DNA from: Phycisphaerae bacterium | Lineage (GTDB): Bacteria; Planctomycetota; Phycisphaerae; Phycisphaerales; UBA1924 | DNA: 64,000 nucleotides | Assembly: GCA_016793805.1 (NCBI GenBank) | Contig: JAEUIZ010000055.1 | Location: forward strand, 1 to 64,000 | Reading direction: 5' to 3' | Part shown: one piece after another, positions 18,213 through 26,694 of the stretch | Layout: each line of letters opens with the position of its first letter | Numbering within the stretch: the first letter of the stretch is position 1 | Translations under genes and position numbers: made by a program | Notes under the pieces: model-generated | What the model was told of the DNA's origin: nothing | Seen by the model: the letters and a program-made list of their open reading frames with translations, nothing else | Database searches by the model: none

Positions 18213-18286
18213 GGGCTTGTAGCTCAGCTGGCTAGAGCGCACCCCTGATAAGGGTGAGGTCGGAGGTTCGAGTCCTCTCAGGCCCA
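18213..18286 (+). tRNA. tRNA-Ile (anticodon GAU)
   Basis: A full cloverleaf is visible: acceptor stem GGGCTTG pairs with CAGGCCC, D arm AGCTCAGCTGGCTAGAGC, anticodon loop CTGATAA giving GAU, T arm GGAGGTTCGAGTCCTC and discriminator A. The 3' CCA is not encoded. It stands alone, not in an rRNA spacer. Confidence 0.96.
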
Positions 18287-18335
18287 TTGTGACGCCCCCC
18301 TCCCTTGGGCGCACCGCACAGGGGGTCGCACGCCC

Positions 18336-19169
18336 ATGGCGGGTGAACACACCACATTCATGTCGGACTTTCGGCGGTTCTTCGGTCGCGGGCTGACGGT
18401 CCTGCTCCCGTCGGTGTTGACGCTGTGGATCCTGTGGTACGCGTTCGTGTTCGTGTTCAACAACGTGGCGGCACCCATCAATCGGGGCGTCCGGTGGGCC
18501 GTGGTCGAGGTGACCCCGTGGGTCGTGGGCCCGACCTCTCGCCCGGAGTGGTACACGGTGACGCCCGAGGAGCGGGCTGAGTTTGTGCGCACGCCGGCGG
18601 GCCAGCCGTTGCGTGCCGCGGCCGCCGAGGTCGTCGATCGGGCGGTGCGGGCCGCGAAGTTCCGCGAGTTCTGGTCGCAGCGGTGGTACCTCCCGGCGAC
18701 GGGGCTGGTGCTGGCCATCCTATTGATCTACCTGGCCGGGCTCCTGCTCGGGGGGCTGATCGGGCGGCGGCTGTACAGCCGACTGGAGCGGCTGATCGCG
18801 CGCGTCCCGGTGTTCAAGCAGGTGTATCCGCACGTGAAACAGGCGGTGGACCTGGTCATCGGCGAGCGGCAGATGGCGTTCAAGCGGGTGGTGCTGGTGC
18901 AGTATCCGAGGCAGGGGATCTGGACGATCGGCTTTGTGAGCGGGAACTCGATCCGCGACGCGTGGAACGCGGCGAGCGAGCCGTGCATCTCGGTCTTTAT
19001 TCCCTCGACACCGACGCCGTTCACTGGGTTCGTGATCACGGTCCCGGAGTCGTCGGTTCGGAACGTGTCGATGTCGGTGGACGAGGCGATCCGGTTCGTG
19101 CTCACGGGGGGGGTGCTGGTGCCCGAGAAGCAGGTCCCGGGTCAGGCGCCCGCGCCACGACTAGACTAG
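18336..19169 (+). CDS. DUF502 family integral membrane protein
   Basis: 277 residues. Two membrane regions are visible: about residues 18-42 (GLTVLLPSVLTLWILWYAFV) and about 115-140 (LPATGLVLAILLIYLAGLLL), then a soluble C-terminal half with the family-like RRLYSRLERLIARVPVFKQV and PRQGIWTIGFVSG stretches. Function of the family is unknown. It heads a row of genes on the same strand, hpf, ptsN and HPr, with 36 bases to hpf; hence it may share their transcript. Confidence 0.85.
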   Translation: MAGEHTTFMSDFRRFFGRGLTVLLPSVLTLWILWYAFVFVFNNVAAPINRGVRWAVVEVTPWVVGPTSRPEWYTVTPEERAEFVRTPAGQPLRAAAAEVVDRAVRAAKFREFWSQRWYLPATGLVLAILLIYLAGLLLGGLIGRRLYSRLERLIARVPVFKQVYPHVKQAVDLVIGERQMAFKRVVLVQYPRQGIWTIGFVSGNSIRDAWNAASEPCISVFIPSTPTPFTGFVITVPESSVRNVSMSVDEAIRFVLTGGVLVPEKQVPGQAPAPRLD

Positions 19170-19205
19170 GGGTCGCGGGCGAGAACCCGCGCTGGAGGGC
19201 CGGCG

Positions 19206-19514
19206 ATGAGGATCGAGGTCGTGGGTCGCAACGTGGAGGTCACCGACGCCATCCGGCAACACGCCGAGACCAAGGCGGAGAAACTGCCGAGGTACTTCGA
19301 CGGCGTCCAACTCGTGACCTTCCGGCTCAGCCGGCAGGACCACCACCACCATGGCAAGTTCGATGTCGAACTGGTGGTGGACGTGGAGAAGCACACGGAC
19401 TTCGTGACCCACGCCAGCGACAACGACCTGTACGCCGCCATCGACGCCTCGGTGCAGAAGTCATCGCGTCAACTGGCGGACTTCAAGGAACGACTCAAGA
19501 ACGGGCACCGCTGA
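19206..19514 (+). CDS. hpf: Ribosome hibernation promoting factor (HPF/RaiA family, short form)
   Basis: 102 residues, the short type without the C-terminal dimerisation domain of long HPF. MRIEVVGRNVEVTDAIRQH and DLYAAIDASVQKSSRQL are typical of the beta-alpha-beta-beta-beta-alpha ribosome-binding fold that occupies the A and P sites of idle ribosomes. A GGAGGG site precedes the ATG. ptsN follows after 2 bases; hpf next to ptsN is also the proteobacterial rpoN-cluster arrangement. Confidence 0.92.
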   Translation: MRIEVVGRNVEVTDAIRQHAETKAEKLPRYFDGVQLVTFRLSRQDHHHHGKFDVELVVDVEKHTDFVTHASDNDLYAAIDASVQKSSRQLADFKERLKNGHR

Positions 19515-19516
19515 CC

Positions 19517-19993
19517 ATGCGACTCTCCCAACTCGTCGGCACCGGCGCCATCGTCGCACGCCTCGCGTCCGCCCAGCGCGACGAGGCGATCATCGAACTC
19601 GTCGACGCGCTCGTCTCCTCGGGCGCGGCCCCGGCGCGCCTCCGCGACGACCTCGTGCGCTCCGTCCTCGAACGCGAACGGCGCGGGTCCACCGGCTTTG
19701 GGCGCGGCGTGGCCGTCCCGCATGTCAAGCACCACGGGGTGCAGACCATGGCCGCGGCCGTCGGGCTCTCGGAGCGGGGCGTTGACTTCAACGCGCTCGA
19801 CAAGCAGCCGGTGTACTCGGTGTTCCTGCTCCTCTCGCCCGAGGACCGGCCGGAGGACCACCTGCACGCGATGGAGGTGATCTTCAAGAACCTGAGCAAG
19901 GAGACGTTCCGCCGATTCCTGCGCCAGGCGCGGACCGCCGAGGAGGTCCGGACGCTCCTGGACGAGGCCGACAACCAACTCATCACCGGCTGA
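19517..19993 (+). CDS. ptsN: PTS EIIA-type (nitrogen-PTS-like) domain protein
   Basis: 158 residues from the ATG at 19517, two bases after hpf. It is a single EIIA fructose/nitrogen domain with active-site His69 in GVAVPHVKH. EIIA-Ntr proteins receive phosphate from HPr and regulate partners rather than transporting sugar. HPr is encoded next, 98 bases on. No transporter EIIB/EIIC and no EI gene is in the window, which fits a regulatory PTS. Confidence 0.88.
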   Translation: MRLSQLVGTGAIVARLASAQRDEAIIELVDALVSSGAAPARLRDDLVRSVLERERRGSTGFGRGVAVPHVKHHGVQTMAAAVGLSERGVDFNALDKQPVYSVFLLLSPEDRPEDHLHAMEVIFKNLSKETFRRFLRQARTAEEVRTLLDEADNQLITG

Positions 19994-20091
19994 CCCACGC
20001 CCTCCGCGCTACCCGTCCTCTCCTCGCCCTCACCTTGCTGCCGCCGTCGATCGTTGTTCGTTCCACAATTCTCCTGCCCCCGAGGCCCCGC

Positions 20092-20367
20092 GTGTCCGGA
20101 CGCCACTCGGTCAACGTCACGATCGTCAACCGTCTCGGGCTTCACGCGCGCCCGGCGATGGCGTTCGTCGACGAGGCGTCCAAGTTCAAGAGCGAGGTCC
20201 GCGTCCGCCGCGACGACCAGGAGGTCGACGGGAAGTCGATCATGCACATGATGCTGCTGGCGGCGACGAAGGGGACCGTGCTGACGGTCGTCGCCGAGGG
20301 TGACGACGCGGCCGCGGCGTGCGCGGCGCTGAAACGCCTCGTCGATGCCGGGTTTGACGAGGAGTAA
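20092..20367 (+). CDS. Phosphocarrier protein HPr
   Basis: 91 residues from the GTG at 20092; a start 57 bases further upstream would add residues absent from the family. The active-site motif GLHARPA carries His18 (His15 in the standard numbering) and GKSIMHMM carries Ser49 at the Ser46 regulatory position, so HPr kinase control is possible. It passes phosphate from EI to EIIA proteins such as the one encoded just upstream. Confidence 0.92.
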   Translation: MSGRHSVNVTIVNRLGLHARPAMAFVDEASKFKSEVRVRRDDQEVDGKSIMHMMLLAATKGTVLTVVAEGDDAAAACAALKRLVDAGFDEE

Positions 20368-20495
20368 CGGGCCGGGGATTTCAATGCACCCACCACGTGG
20401 CGCTGTCGGGCCCGCGGCGGCCTCCGAGGTCTGTATGCTGTGGAGGCTGGAGTCGCGCCGGAGTCCAAGTAGCCAAGTCGTTGCGAGAGATCCCG

Positions 20496-21269
20496 ATGGA
20501 ACCAACTCGTTCGTCATCTCCTTCCGCAAGTCGAGTTCCTGGCACTCGCTGGCATCCACTGGCCGGGAGCTGGGCCAGCGACGTGGCCTGGAGCTCCGCA
20601 GGACGTCTGTATCATGTCGGCAGAAGCGGTGAGCTGTTCTATTCGGACGCGCCAGACTACAACCGATTCCACGGCGTCGGGCCGTCGGACGCTCGAGCGA
20701 TCGCGTGCGGACCCAACAACGAGTGCTACGTGCTTCGCGAAAGCCACTCCGTTCATCGGTGGCACGGTTCTTGGTCTCATGTCGCCGACAGTGCCTACTA
20801 CCCGCTGCTGGACATCGCGGTCGGCACGGATGGCGTCCTGTGGGCAACCGAGGGCCCGAGGTCGCCGTACCTCGCTCGCAAGCCACCCACCATCGTGTTC
20901 TGGTCCGGCACTTCCTGGGAGCGGGTCGGCGGCGAGGGGTTCCGCATCACGACGGTCGGAACGATCCCGGTGCACCTGTCACACCGGCGCGAGCCGTATG
21001 TGTGGATTCCCGCTGAGCGGCGGTGGCATCCGTACAAAGACATCACCAACCTCATTGACATCGGCGGTACACCGACCGACGGTTTGTGGGCCATCGCGGA
21101 ACAGCCAGCAGGACCTTCACTCCCTCCGTATGGCAACCGGATCGCCTTCAAGACGTTGACAACGGGTTGGACTTGGGTAAGCGGGAGTGGAACGAGCATC
21201 TGTGGCGGCACGGGCGTGCTCTGTGCTCATGTCGGTACGAACAACCAGATCTGGATCCGGCAGGCCTAG
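20496..21269 (+). CDS. Tectonin-like beta-propeller protein
   Basis: 257 residues if started at the ATG at 20496, which follows GAGAGATCC. No signal peptide. Repeating blades of about 40 residues with GxLWxT/I-type ends are visible (LDIAVGTDGVLWAT, ARAIACGPNNECYVL, TDGLWAIAE, AHVGTNNQIWIRQ), the pattern of tectonin/lectin-like propellers. Tectonins bind sugars or lipids in eukaryotes; the bacterial role is unknown. The gene uses less G/C at third positions than its neighbours, which may mean recent acquisition. It stands alone, downstream of HPr by 128 bases. Confidence 0.65.
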   Translation: MEPTRSSSPSASRVPGTRWHPLAGSWASDVAWSSAGRLYHVGRSGELFYSDAPDYNRFHGVGPSDARAIACGPNNECYVLRESHSVHRWHGSWSHVADSAYYPLLDIAVGTDGVLWATEGPRSPYLARKPPTIVFWSGTSWERVGGEGFRITTVGTIPVHLSHRREPYVWIPAERRWHPYKDITNLIDIGGTPTDGLWAIAEQPAGPSLPPYGNRIAFKTLTTGWTWVSGSGTSICGGTGVLCAHVGTNNQIWIRQA

Positions 21270-21450
21270 CGCTCGTATGTGCCAGCACTTCGGATGGCAC
21301 GAGACGATCGCCGCGAGTGCCCCGCCGGATGAGGCTCGCAGTTCGTCGTACTCCATGTCGGGGCTTGTGGGGTTGGGTGCTGCGCAAGGGCCTCTCGCGG
21401 GTGCCTGTGCCCATCGCCATTCGGCTCGATGTTGCGCTCCGCGGATGGGG

Positions 21451-22758
21451 TCAGGCCCGTCCGACGTACCGCAGCGCCACCAGGGTCTGGTCATCGCGCC
21501 GTGCCAGCGAGCCCGTGTGCTTGAAGAGCGCCGCATGGACAGAGTCCATCACGCAATCCGGCGCGCCGCTGCAAGCCGTTAGGGCCGCGTCGAGACGCTC
21601 CGGGCCGAACATCTCGCGGCTCGCGTTGAACGCCTCGGTGATCCCGTCGGTGTAGAGGACGATGGTGTCCTGGGGCCGCAGCCGAACCGAGTCGTTCTCG
21701 ACCTCGTACGGCTCGAGGACGCCCAGCGGCAGCCCGCCCCGGCCTGAGAGGAATCGCACCTCGCCGGTGGTCCCGTCCTTGAGGATCGGGGGATTGTGCC
21801 CGCAGCGGGCATAGGTCAGCGTGGCGGTGGGCGGGTCATAGATGCCGAAGAAGGCGGTGACGAAGGTGCCCTCGATCCCGGCGGCCATGAGGCGGGCGTT
21901 GGCGTAGGCCATGACCTCGCCGGGCGTGGTGGCTGGCCCGGCATAGGCGTGCAGGATGCCGTGGAGCATGGCCATGATGGTGGCGGCGGCGGCTCCGTGG
22001 CCGGAGACGTCGGCGATGAGGATGCCCCAGCGGCCGTCGGGAAAGGGGAAGAAGTCGTAGTAGTCCCCGCCGGCCTGCTCGCTGGTGAGGTAACTCGTGG
22101 CGATGGAGAGGCCGGGGATCGCGGGGATCTCGCGCGGGAGGAGGGCCTTCTGCACGCGCGCGACCTGCTCGAACTGCTCCCGGAGGGCCGCGTTGAGTTG
22201 CTGGACCTCGTGCGAGAGGACCATCCGCCGATGGTTGTGCCCGACGAGGTTGGCGATGAGGAACGCGGCCTCGAGTTCGGCCGGGTCGAACCCGTCCGCC
22301 TCGGCGCGGAACTGGAGCGTCCAGTTCAGCGCCTGGCCCTGGTCATAGATGGGGACCGCGATGACGGACCGCATCCCCGCGAGCGCGGTCCCAAGCACGG
22401 GATCGGCGTCGGCGTCGAGGCCCGAGAGCAGCCTCGGGACGGGCTCGGCGACGAGCGAGCCCACGAGCCCGCCGCGATGGATCGGCAGATCCGTGTACGG
22501 GCGGGGCACATCGGGGATCTGCCGGGCGACCTCGCCGGAGATCATGTCGCGGAGGTGCCGCACGCCGGTGATGCGGTACTCGTCGGGCTCGCACCCGCGG
22601 CGCGAGGCCGTGACCATCACGTCGACCGGGCGGACCTTCCAGTATTGCGTGGCCCAGATGCGTGCGACCTCGCCCGGGGCCTTGGCGGTGCTGGCGCGGA
22701 CGATCATGTCGCGGATGATGTCGAGCCGCTTGGAGCGATCTTGTTCGCCTCTGGGCAT
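21451..22758 (-). CDS. RsbU/SpoIIE-type serine phosphatase with N-terminal GAF-like domain
   Basis: 435 residues. The first 170 form a GAF-like sensor (RSVIAVPIYDQGQALNWTL), followed by a short coiled segment (NAALREQFEQVARVQKALLP) and a PP2C-type SpoIIE domain with AGGDYYDFF, DVSGHGAAAA and YTDGITEAF metal-binding motifs. Such phosphatases act on anti-anti-sigma factors in partner-switching stress systems; no STAS or RsbW-like gene lies nearby. A TACAGT box is located 8 bases before the ATG, with no ribosome-binding site. Confidence 0.9.
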   Translation of the reverse strand: MPRGEQDRSKRLDIIRDMIVRASTAKAPGEVARIWATQYWKVRPVDVMVTASRRGCEPDEYRITGVRHLRDMISGEVARQIPDVPRPYTDLPIHRGGLVGSLVAEPVPRLLSGLDADADPVLGTALAGMRSVIAVPIYDQGQALNWTLQFRAEADGFDPAELEAAFLIANLVGHNHRRMVLSHEVQQLNAALREQFEQVARVQKALLPREIPAIPGLSIATSYLTSEQAGGDYYDFFPFPDGRWGILIADVSGHGAAAATIMAMLHGILHAYAGPATTPGEVMAYANARLMAAGIEGTFVTAFFGIYDPPTATLTYARCGHNPPILKDGTTGEVRFLSGRGGLPLGVLEPYEVENDSVRLRPQDTIVLYTDGITEAFNASREMFGPERLDAALTACSGAPDCVMDSVHAALFKHTGSLARRDDQTLVALRYVGRA

Positions 22759-22811
22759 GCGGCGGAACTGTATGGATGCTGGGCCCGATCGACGATCGCC
22801 GCGGGCGAGTT

Positions 22812-23663
22812 CTAGGACGCCGCGAGCGCGCCCGAGAGGATGACCGCGGCGAGGAGCCCCGCCAGCCCCAGCCGGTACCAGCCGAACGGCTCCAGCCCTC
22901 GGCGATTGAGGAACCCGACGAGCCAGCGCACGGCAAGGGCCGCCGAGACCGCCGCGACAACGACGCCGATGATCGTGGGGAGCACGCCGAGCACCTCGTA
23001 GAACGCGGGCGTGTGGTGCTGGCGCGCGGCGGCAAGGTCCTTGTAGAGCCTAAACGCAGTCGCAGCGCCGAGAGTCGGGAGCGCGAGGAGGAAACTGAAC
23101 TCGGCGGCGGCCCTGGGTCGGAGGCCGACGAGGTACCCGCCCGTGATCGTCATCATGGATCGGCTTGTGCCCGGCCACAGGGCGGCGCATTGCAGGAGCC
23201 CGACGACGAGCGCGTCGCGCGGGCGGAGGTCGTCGATCTCGCGCGTCCCGCGGTTCCCGCGCGTCCGTTGGAGGAGGATCATGTAGACCCCGCCGAGGGC
23301 GAGGGCGGCGATCACGGGCCAGGCGCTGAAGAGCCGGGCCTCGATGGCGTCGTTGAAGAGTTTGCCGATCACCGCCGCGGGGACGAACGCGACGCAGAGG
23401 TTGACGAAGAGCCGCCGACCGGCGGGATTCTTGCCGAGCAGCCCGAGCAACATCGCGACCACCCGCGGCCAATAGAGACCGAGGACCGCCAGCACCGCGC
23501 CGCCCTGCACGACGATGTTGAACGCGTCGATCGCGGCCTTGCGCTCCGGCCCGCCCAGCCCCAGCAGCCACGACGCGAGGATCAGGTGGCCCGTGGAACT
23601 CACGGGCAGGTACTCGGTGATCCCTTCCACCAAGCCCAGGACGATCGCCTGCCAGAGTTCCAA
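22812..23663 (-). CDS. uppP: Undecaprenyl-diphosphate phosphatase (UppP/BacA)
   Basis: 283 residues from a TTG at 23663, chosen because it has AAAGGA upstream and begins LELWQAIVLGLVEGITEYLP like the family; the open frame extends to 23714. The catalytic signatures GITEYLPVSSTGHL and PGTSRSMMTITGG are intact and about eight membrane segments are visible. The enzyme recycles the undecaprenyl carrier for cell-wall and surface-glycan synthesis. An acidic GTREIDDLRPRDA loop is in the expected place. Confidence 0.96.
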   Translation of the reverse strand: MELWQAIVLGLVEGITEYLPVSSTGHLILASWLLGLGGPERKAAIDAFNIVVQGGAVLAVLGLYWPRVVAMLLGLLGKNPAGRRLFVNLCVAFVPAAVIGKLFNDAIEARLFSAWPVIAALALGGVYMILLQRTRGNRGTREIDDLRPRDALVVGLLQCAALWPGTSRSMMTITGGYLVGLRPRAAAEFSFLLALPTLGAATAFRLYKDLAAARQHHTPAFYEVLGVLPTIIGVVVAAVSAALAVRWLVGFLNRRGLEPFGWYRLGLAGLLAAVILSGALAAS

Positions 23664-23720
23664 CGCCCGGTCCTTTCGGTGCTCGCGCCCGCATGGGGCG
23701 CCCTCCGTTCCCATCGGCGA

Positions 23721-24470
23721 TCAGAACGAGTACGGATGATCCAGATGCGTGCGCCGGCGCTTCCGCTCGGGGATTGGCTGGGACATCGCCGCCCGGCACG
23801 TGTCAGCGAGTCGCTGGTGGAGCAACTCGTGGTCGGGGTGGGCGTCGAGGAACTCCATGAGGTCCTCGACCTGCCAGGCCGGGGGGTCCTCGGGGTTCAC
23901 CTTGGCGATGGCGGCGTCGCCCATGGCTTCGGCCGCGGCCTCGAACCAGGCCACCGGCGGCGGTCCGAGCGTGACGCCGTCCACGTTGTCCTTGGTCTTG
24001 CTCGTCTCGACGCGCTGCAGCGGCCAGGGGGGATCGACCTTGGTGCGAACCGAGACGACGCCGACGGCGACGACGGGCCACTTCCCGTCGCGGGTGAGGG
24101 GCTCGCGCGTCAGGACGAGCGCGGGCACCTTGGCCGCGTCGGCCGCGTCGCGGAACGCGCGGGCGTCGGCCCCGATCAGCGGAGGTTGGAAGAGGTAGCA
24201 CCCGGGACTGACCGGCGGGCCGGGGTCGGACGAGACGAGGAACCGCCGATCCGCCTCGGTCGCGATCTGCCGCTTCTGGCGACGGGCCTCCTGCAGCGGC
24301 AGGAGCACTCGGGCCATGCGTTCGAAGTCGTGGGCGGCGTGCGCGACCCGCAGGCACTCGACGCACAGCCGCTCGGCCTCGAAGTAGCGCGTGGCCACCA
24401 GCGCCTGGCTGGCCCGCTCCATGAGGCGGTCCACACGCTCAGCCGACTTGGACGCCTGCTTGGCCGACAC
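23721..24470 (-). CDS. Conserved hypothetical protein
   Basis: 249 residues, GTG start, soluble. The N-terminal 80 residues are helical and TPR-like (ATRYFEAERLCVECLRVAHA), followed by a mixed domain with YLFQPPLIGADARAF and VPALVLTREPLTRDG. I do not recognise the family. It lies 17 bases downstream of the next gene upstream (24488..25108) on the same strand, so the two are probably co-transcribed, with uppP 57 bases further. Confidence 0.7.
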   Translation of the reverse strand: MSAKQASKSAERVDRLMERASQALVATRYFEAERLCVECLRVAHAAHDFERMARVLLPLQEARRQKRQIATEADRRFLVSSDPGPPVSPGCYLFQPPLIGADARAFRDAADAAKVPALVLTREPLTRDGKWPVVAVGVVSVRTKVDPPWPLQRVETSKTKDNVDGVTLGPPPVAWFEAAAEAMGDAAIAKVNPEDPPAWQVEDLMEFLDAHPDHELLHQRLADTCRAAMSQPIPERKRRRTHLDHPYSF

Positions 24471-24487
24471 GACGCCCCCCTCCCCCG

Positions 24488-25108
24488 CTACCGCCGACCC
24501 GCCAGCGTGGACAGGTGATCCAGCAGCGCGCCCCAGCGGTCGGCCTGCTCGCCCATGTCATAGGCCAGCAGGTCCGCGAGCACCGACCAGTCGTCGGAGC
24601 CCAGCGCCCGCTTGACCTCCGCGAGCCGACCCGCGAGGGCGGAGGCCATGTCCGCGAGCGTCTCGACGCCGCTCCCGTCGGCCCGGGCGATGGCGAGCCG
24701 ATCGCGCGGGAGGTCGAGCGCTTCGACGCAGGCCTGCACGGTGTCCTTGACGGCCTGCCACCCCGAGAGCGCCGAGCCCAGTTTCGGGAGCGCGTCGGCG
24801 ACTCGGGCGCTCTGGATCAACTCGCCCGCGGCCGACTGGTCCAGCGAGGCCACGCGGAGCACCTCGCTGGCCTCGACCAGGGCGTTGGCGATGAGTTCGC
24901 GGCGGTCGATCGAGCGGAAGCGGGCCTCGGCCCCCAGCGAGCGGGCCGGGGGCGACTCCAGCACCTCGGCGTCCACCGCGGCGCCGTCCACCATCGCGCC
25001 GATCACCAGCCGGCCTTGCCCGACCGCGGCAGAGGCCGCCAGCGCGACCGCGTGGGCGAACGTCTCGGCGGATTCGGTCAGCAGGTGGTCGTCGAGGTGG
25101 ACTCGCAT
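24488..25108 (-). CDS. Conserved hypothetical protein
   Basis: 206 residues, mostly helical after an N-terminal strand MRVHLDDHLL. I recognise no family. A segment QVARADALPKLGSALSGW-like region (about 95-120) and a C-terminal helix with EQADRWGALLDHL are the only notable stretches. Located between a membrane protein gene (25146) and the previous entry on the same strand, with gaps of 37 and 17 bases, consistent with one transcription unit running 26581 to 22812. Confidence 0.7.
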   Translation of the reverse strand: MRVHLDDHLLTESAETFAHAVALAASAAVGQGRLVIGAMVDGAAVDAEVLESPPARSLGAEARFRSIDRRELIANALVEASEVLRVASLDQSAAGELIQSARVADALPKLGSALSGWQAVKDTVQACVEALDLPRDRLAIARADGSGVETLADMASALAGRLAEVKRALGSDDWSVLADLLAYDMGEQADRWGALLDHLSTLAGRR

Positions 25109-25145
25109 GCCTGATTCTCCGCTCCCGGGACGCCCGGAGCAAACG

Positions 25146-25775
25146 TCACGAGCCCGCGGCGTTCCGGGCCATCCGACGCCGCCGCTTGTGGATCAGCCGC
25201 AGGTTCCTCGCGTAGATCACGATCCCCGAGGCCTGCCCGAGGATCCCGACGGGGTCCTGCCGCCAGACGAAGTAACTGAACAGGGCCAGCGCGCCAAAGA
25301 GGCTGAACCACCAGAACGACTCGGTGATGACGCTCTCGCGCCGGCGTTCGCTGATGAACCACTGCAGGAGCATCCGGCCCGAGAAGGCGATCTGGCCCCC
25401 GAGCCCGATCCCGACCCAGACGACGTTGGCCCAGGACGTGATGTTGAGCACTCGAAAGACCGGGTTGCGGCGCATCGTCACCGCGCTCCGCACCGCCGCG
25501 GCCCCGAAGACCTCGGTCGCCTCGGCCTCGGTCATCTCGCGCGAGGGCGGCTGGCCCCGGAAGAGCACTCGGAACGTCTGCGCCCCCCCGCTGCCGCCGG
25601 GTGCGGCCTCCAGCACTCCGCGCAGGTCCCCCATGCGGATGTCCAGCGTCGAGGCCCCGGGCCGCAGCGGGAGTTGCAGCCGAGGCCCGAACGCGAGCCA
25701 GAACCCCAGCGCCAGCACGAGCAGCATCAGCGCCGCCGGCTCCCACTTGATCCGCTTGCGGGGCGTGTCGCTCAT
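25146..25775 (-). CDS. LAB-N (lipid-A-disaccharide synthase N-terminal-like) membrane protein
   Basis: 209 residues. An N-terminal membrane segment (AALMLLVLALGFWLAF) and a soluble stretch are followed by a block with three short membrane helices matching the lipid A biosynthesis N-terminal domain: VVWVGIGLGGQIAFSGRMLL, QWFISERRRESVIT and FWWFSLFGALALFSYF. Proteins with this domain are often found with glycosyltransferases in polyprenyl-phosphate sugar modification. The ATG at 25775 overlaps the upstream glycosyltransferase by four bases, so they are translationally coupled and probably work together. Confidence 0.85.
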   Translation of the reverse strand: MSDTPRKRIKWEPAALMLLVLALGFWLAFGPRLQLPLRPGASTLDIRMGDLRGVLEAAPGGSGGAQTFRVLFRGQPPSREMTEAEATEVFGAAAVRSAVTMRRNPVFRVLNITSWANVVWVGIGLGGQIAFSGRMLLQWFISERRRESVITESFWWFSLFGALALFSYFVWRQDPVGILGQASGIVIYARNLRLIHKRRRRMARNAAGS

Positions 25776-26581
25776 CGCACAGCACCCGGGGCACCGCGAG
25801 CGGGAGAAGGCTCCATCGCGTTCACCTCGAACGCCTCGGTCGGACGCCGGCGCGCGCGCATCCAGCGCACCACGAGCAGGTCGCGCAGCCCGGGCAGCGC
25901 CCGCTTGGTGATCCCCAGGCCGTACTTGGTGGTGCCGGCGACCCGGGGACGATGCCGCACGGGCATCTCGACGACGGCATAGCCAAGGTGCCGGGCGGTG
26001 ACGGGGATGAACCGGTGCATCCCGGCGAACTCGAGCGGGAGCCTGATCCCGATCTCGCGCTTCAGGAGGCGGAGCGAGCACCCGGTGTCGCGGATGGTGT
26101 CGCCCAGGAGCCACCGCCGGAAGAGCCGCCCGACGATGGACCCGACCTTGCGCACGGCGTTGTCCTTGCGGGCGTGCGAGCGGTCGCCCTGCACCATGTC
26201 CGAGTTCGTGCGCCGGAGCAGGTCGAGCATGGGACCGATGTCGGCGGGGTCATTCTGAAGGTCGGCGTCGAGCATGGCGACGAGTTCGCCGCGGCAGGCG
26301 CGGAAGCCCGCGTGGAAGGCCGCCGACTGCCCGTTGCCCCGGCCCGGGGGCGTCTTGGCCATGGCGACGCAGCGCAGGTGGCGGCGGGTGGCCATGAGGT
26401 CGCGGATGCGCTCGCGCGTGCGGTCGGTGGAGCCGTCGTCAACCAGGACGATCTCATAGGCGACGCCCAAGCCGGCAACCGCTGCGTCGATCTGCTCGAC
26501 GAGCGCGCCGATGTTGTCCTCCTCATTGTGGGCGGGCGCCATGACCGAGAGCACGATGGGCCCGATGGAGTCGGCGGGCAT
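25772..26581 (-). CDS. Family 2 glycosyltransferase (dolichol-phosphate-mannosyltransferase-like)
   Basis: 269 residues. VLSVMAPAHNEEDNIGALVE and YEIVLVDDGSTDRT open the GT-A fold and MLDADLQNDP supplies the metal-binding DXD. MVQGDRSHARKD and GCSLRLLKRE are typical of the DPM1/ArnC branch. No C-terminal membrane helices are present, so it is a soluble GT that probably charges an undecaprenyl phosphate carrier, with the coupled LAB-N protein supplying membrane interaction. The start is ATG 26581, with a TATCCT box 8 bases upstream. Confidence 0.88.
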   Translation of the reverse strand: MPADSIGPIVLSVMAPAHNEEDNIGALVEQIDAAVAGLGVAYEIVLVDDGSTDRTRERIRDLMATRRHLRCVAMAKTPPGRGNGQSAAFHAGFRACRGELVAMLDADLQNDPADIGPMLDLLRRTNSDMVQGDRSHARKDNAVRKVGSIVGRLFRRWLLGDTIRDTGCSLRLLKREIGIRLPLEFAGMHRFIPVTARHLGYAVVEMPVRHRPRVAGTTKYGLGITKRALPGLRDLLVVRWMRARRRPTEAFEVNAMEPSPARGAPGAVR

Positions 26582-26635
26582 GGGTGGAGAGGATAGCGGG
26601 CGGTGGCCGCGGACGCCCGAGCGAGCGGTCCACGA

Positions 26636-26668
26636 ATGAAAGAAGCCGACGCGAGGAGCGCCGGCTTC
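26636..26668 (-). terminator. Terminator-like hairpin downstream of the RRM gene
   Basis: Arms 26642-26652 and 26658-26668 pair at 10 of 11 positions around a five-base loop; on the minus strand the hairpin is followed by TTTC. It separates the RRM gene from the glycosyltransferase gene. Confidence 0.55.
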
Positions 26669-26694
26669 GTGTGGAACGAGGGTTGGAGGTCGAC

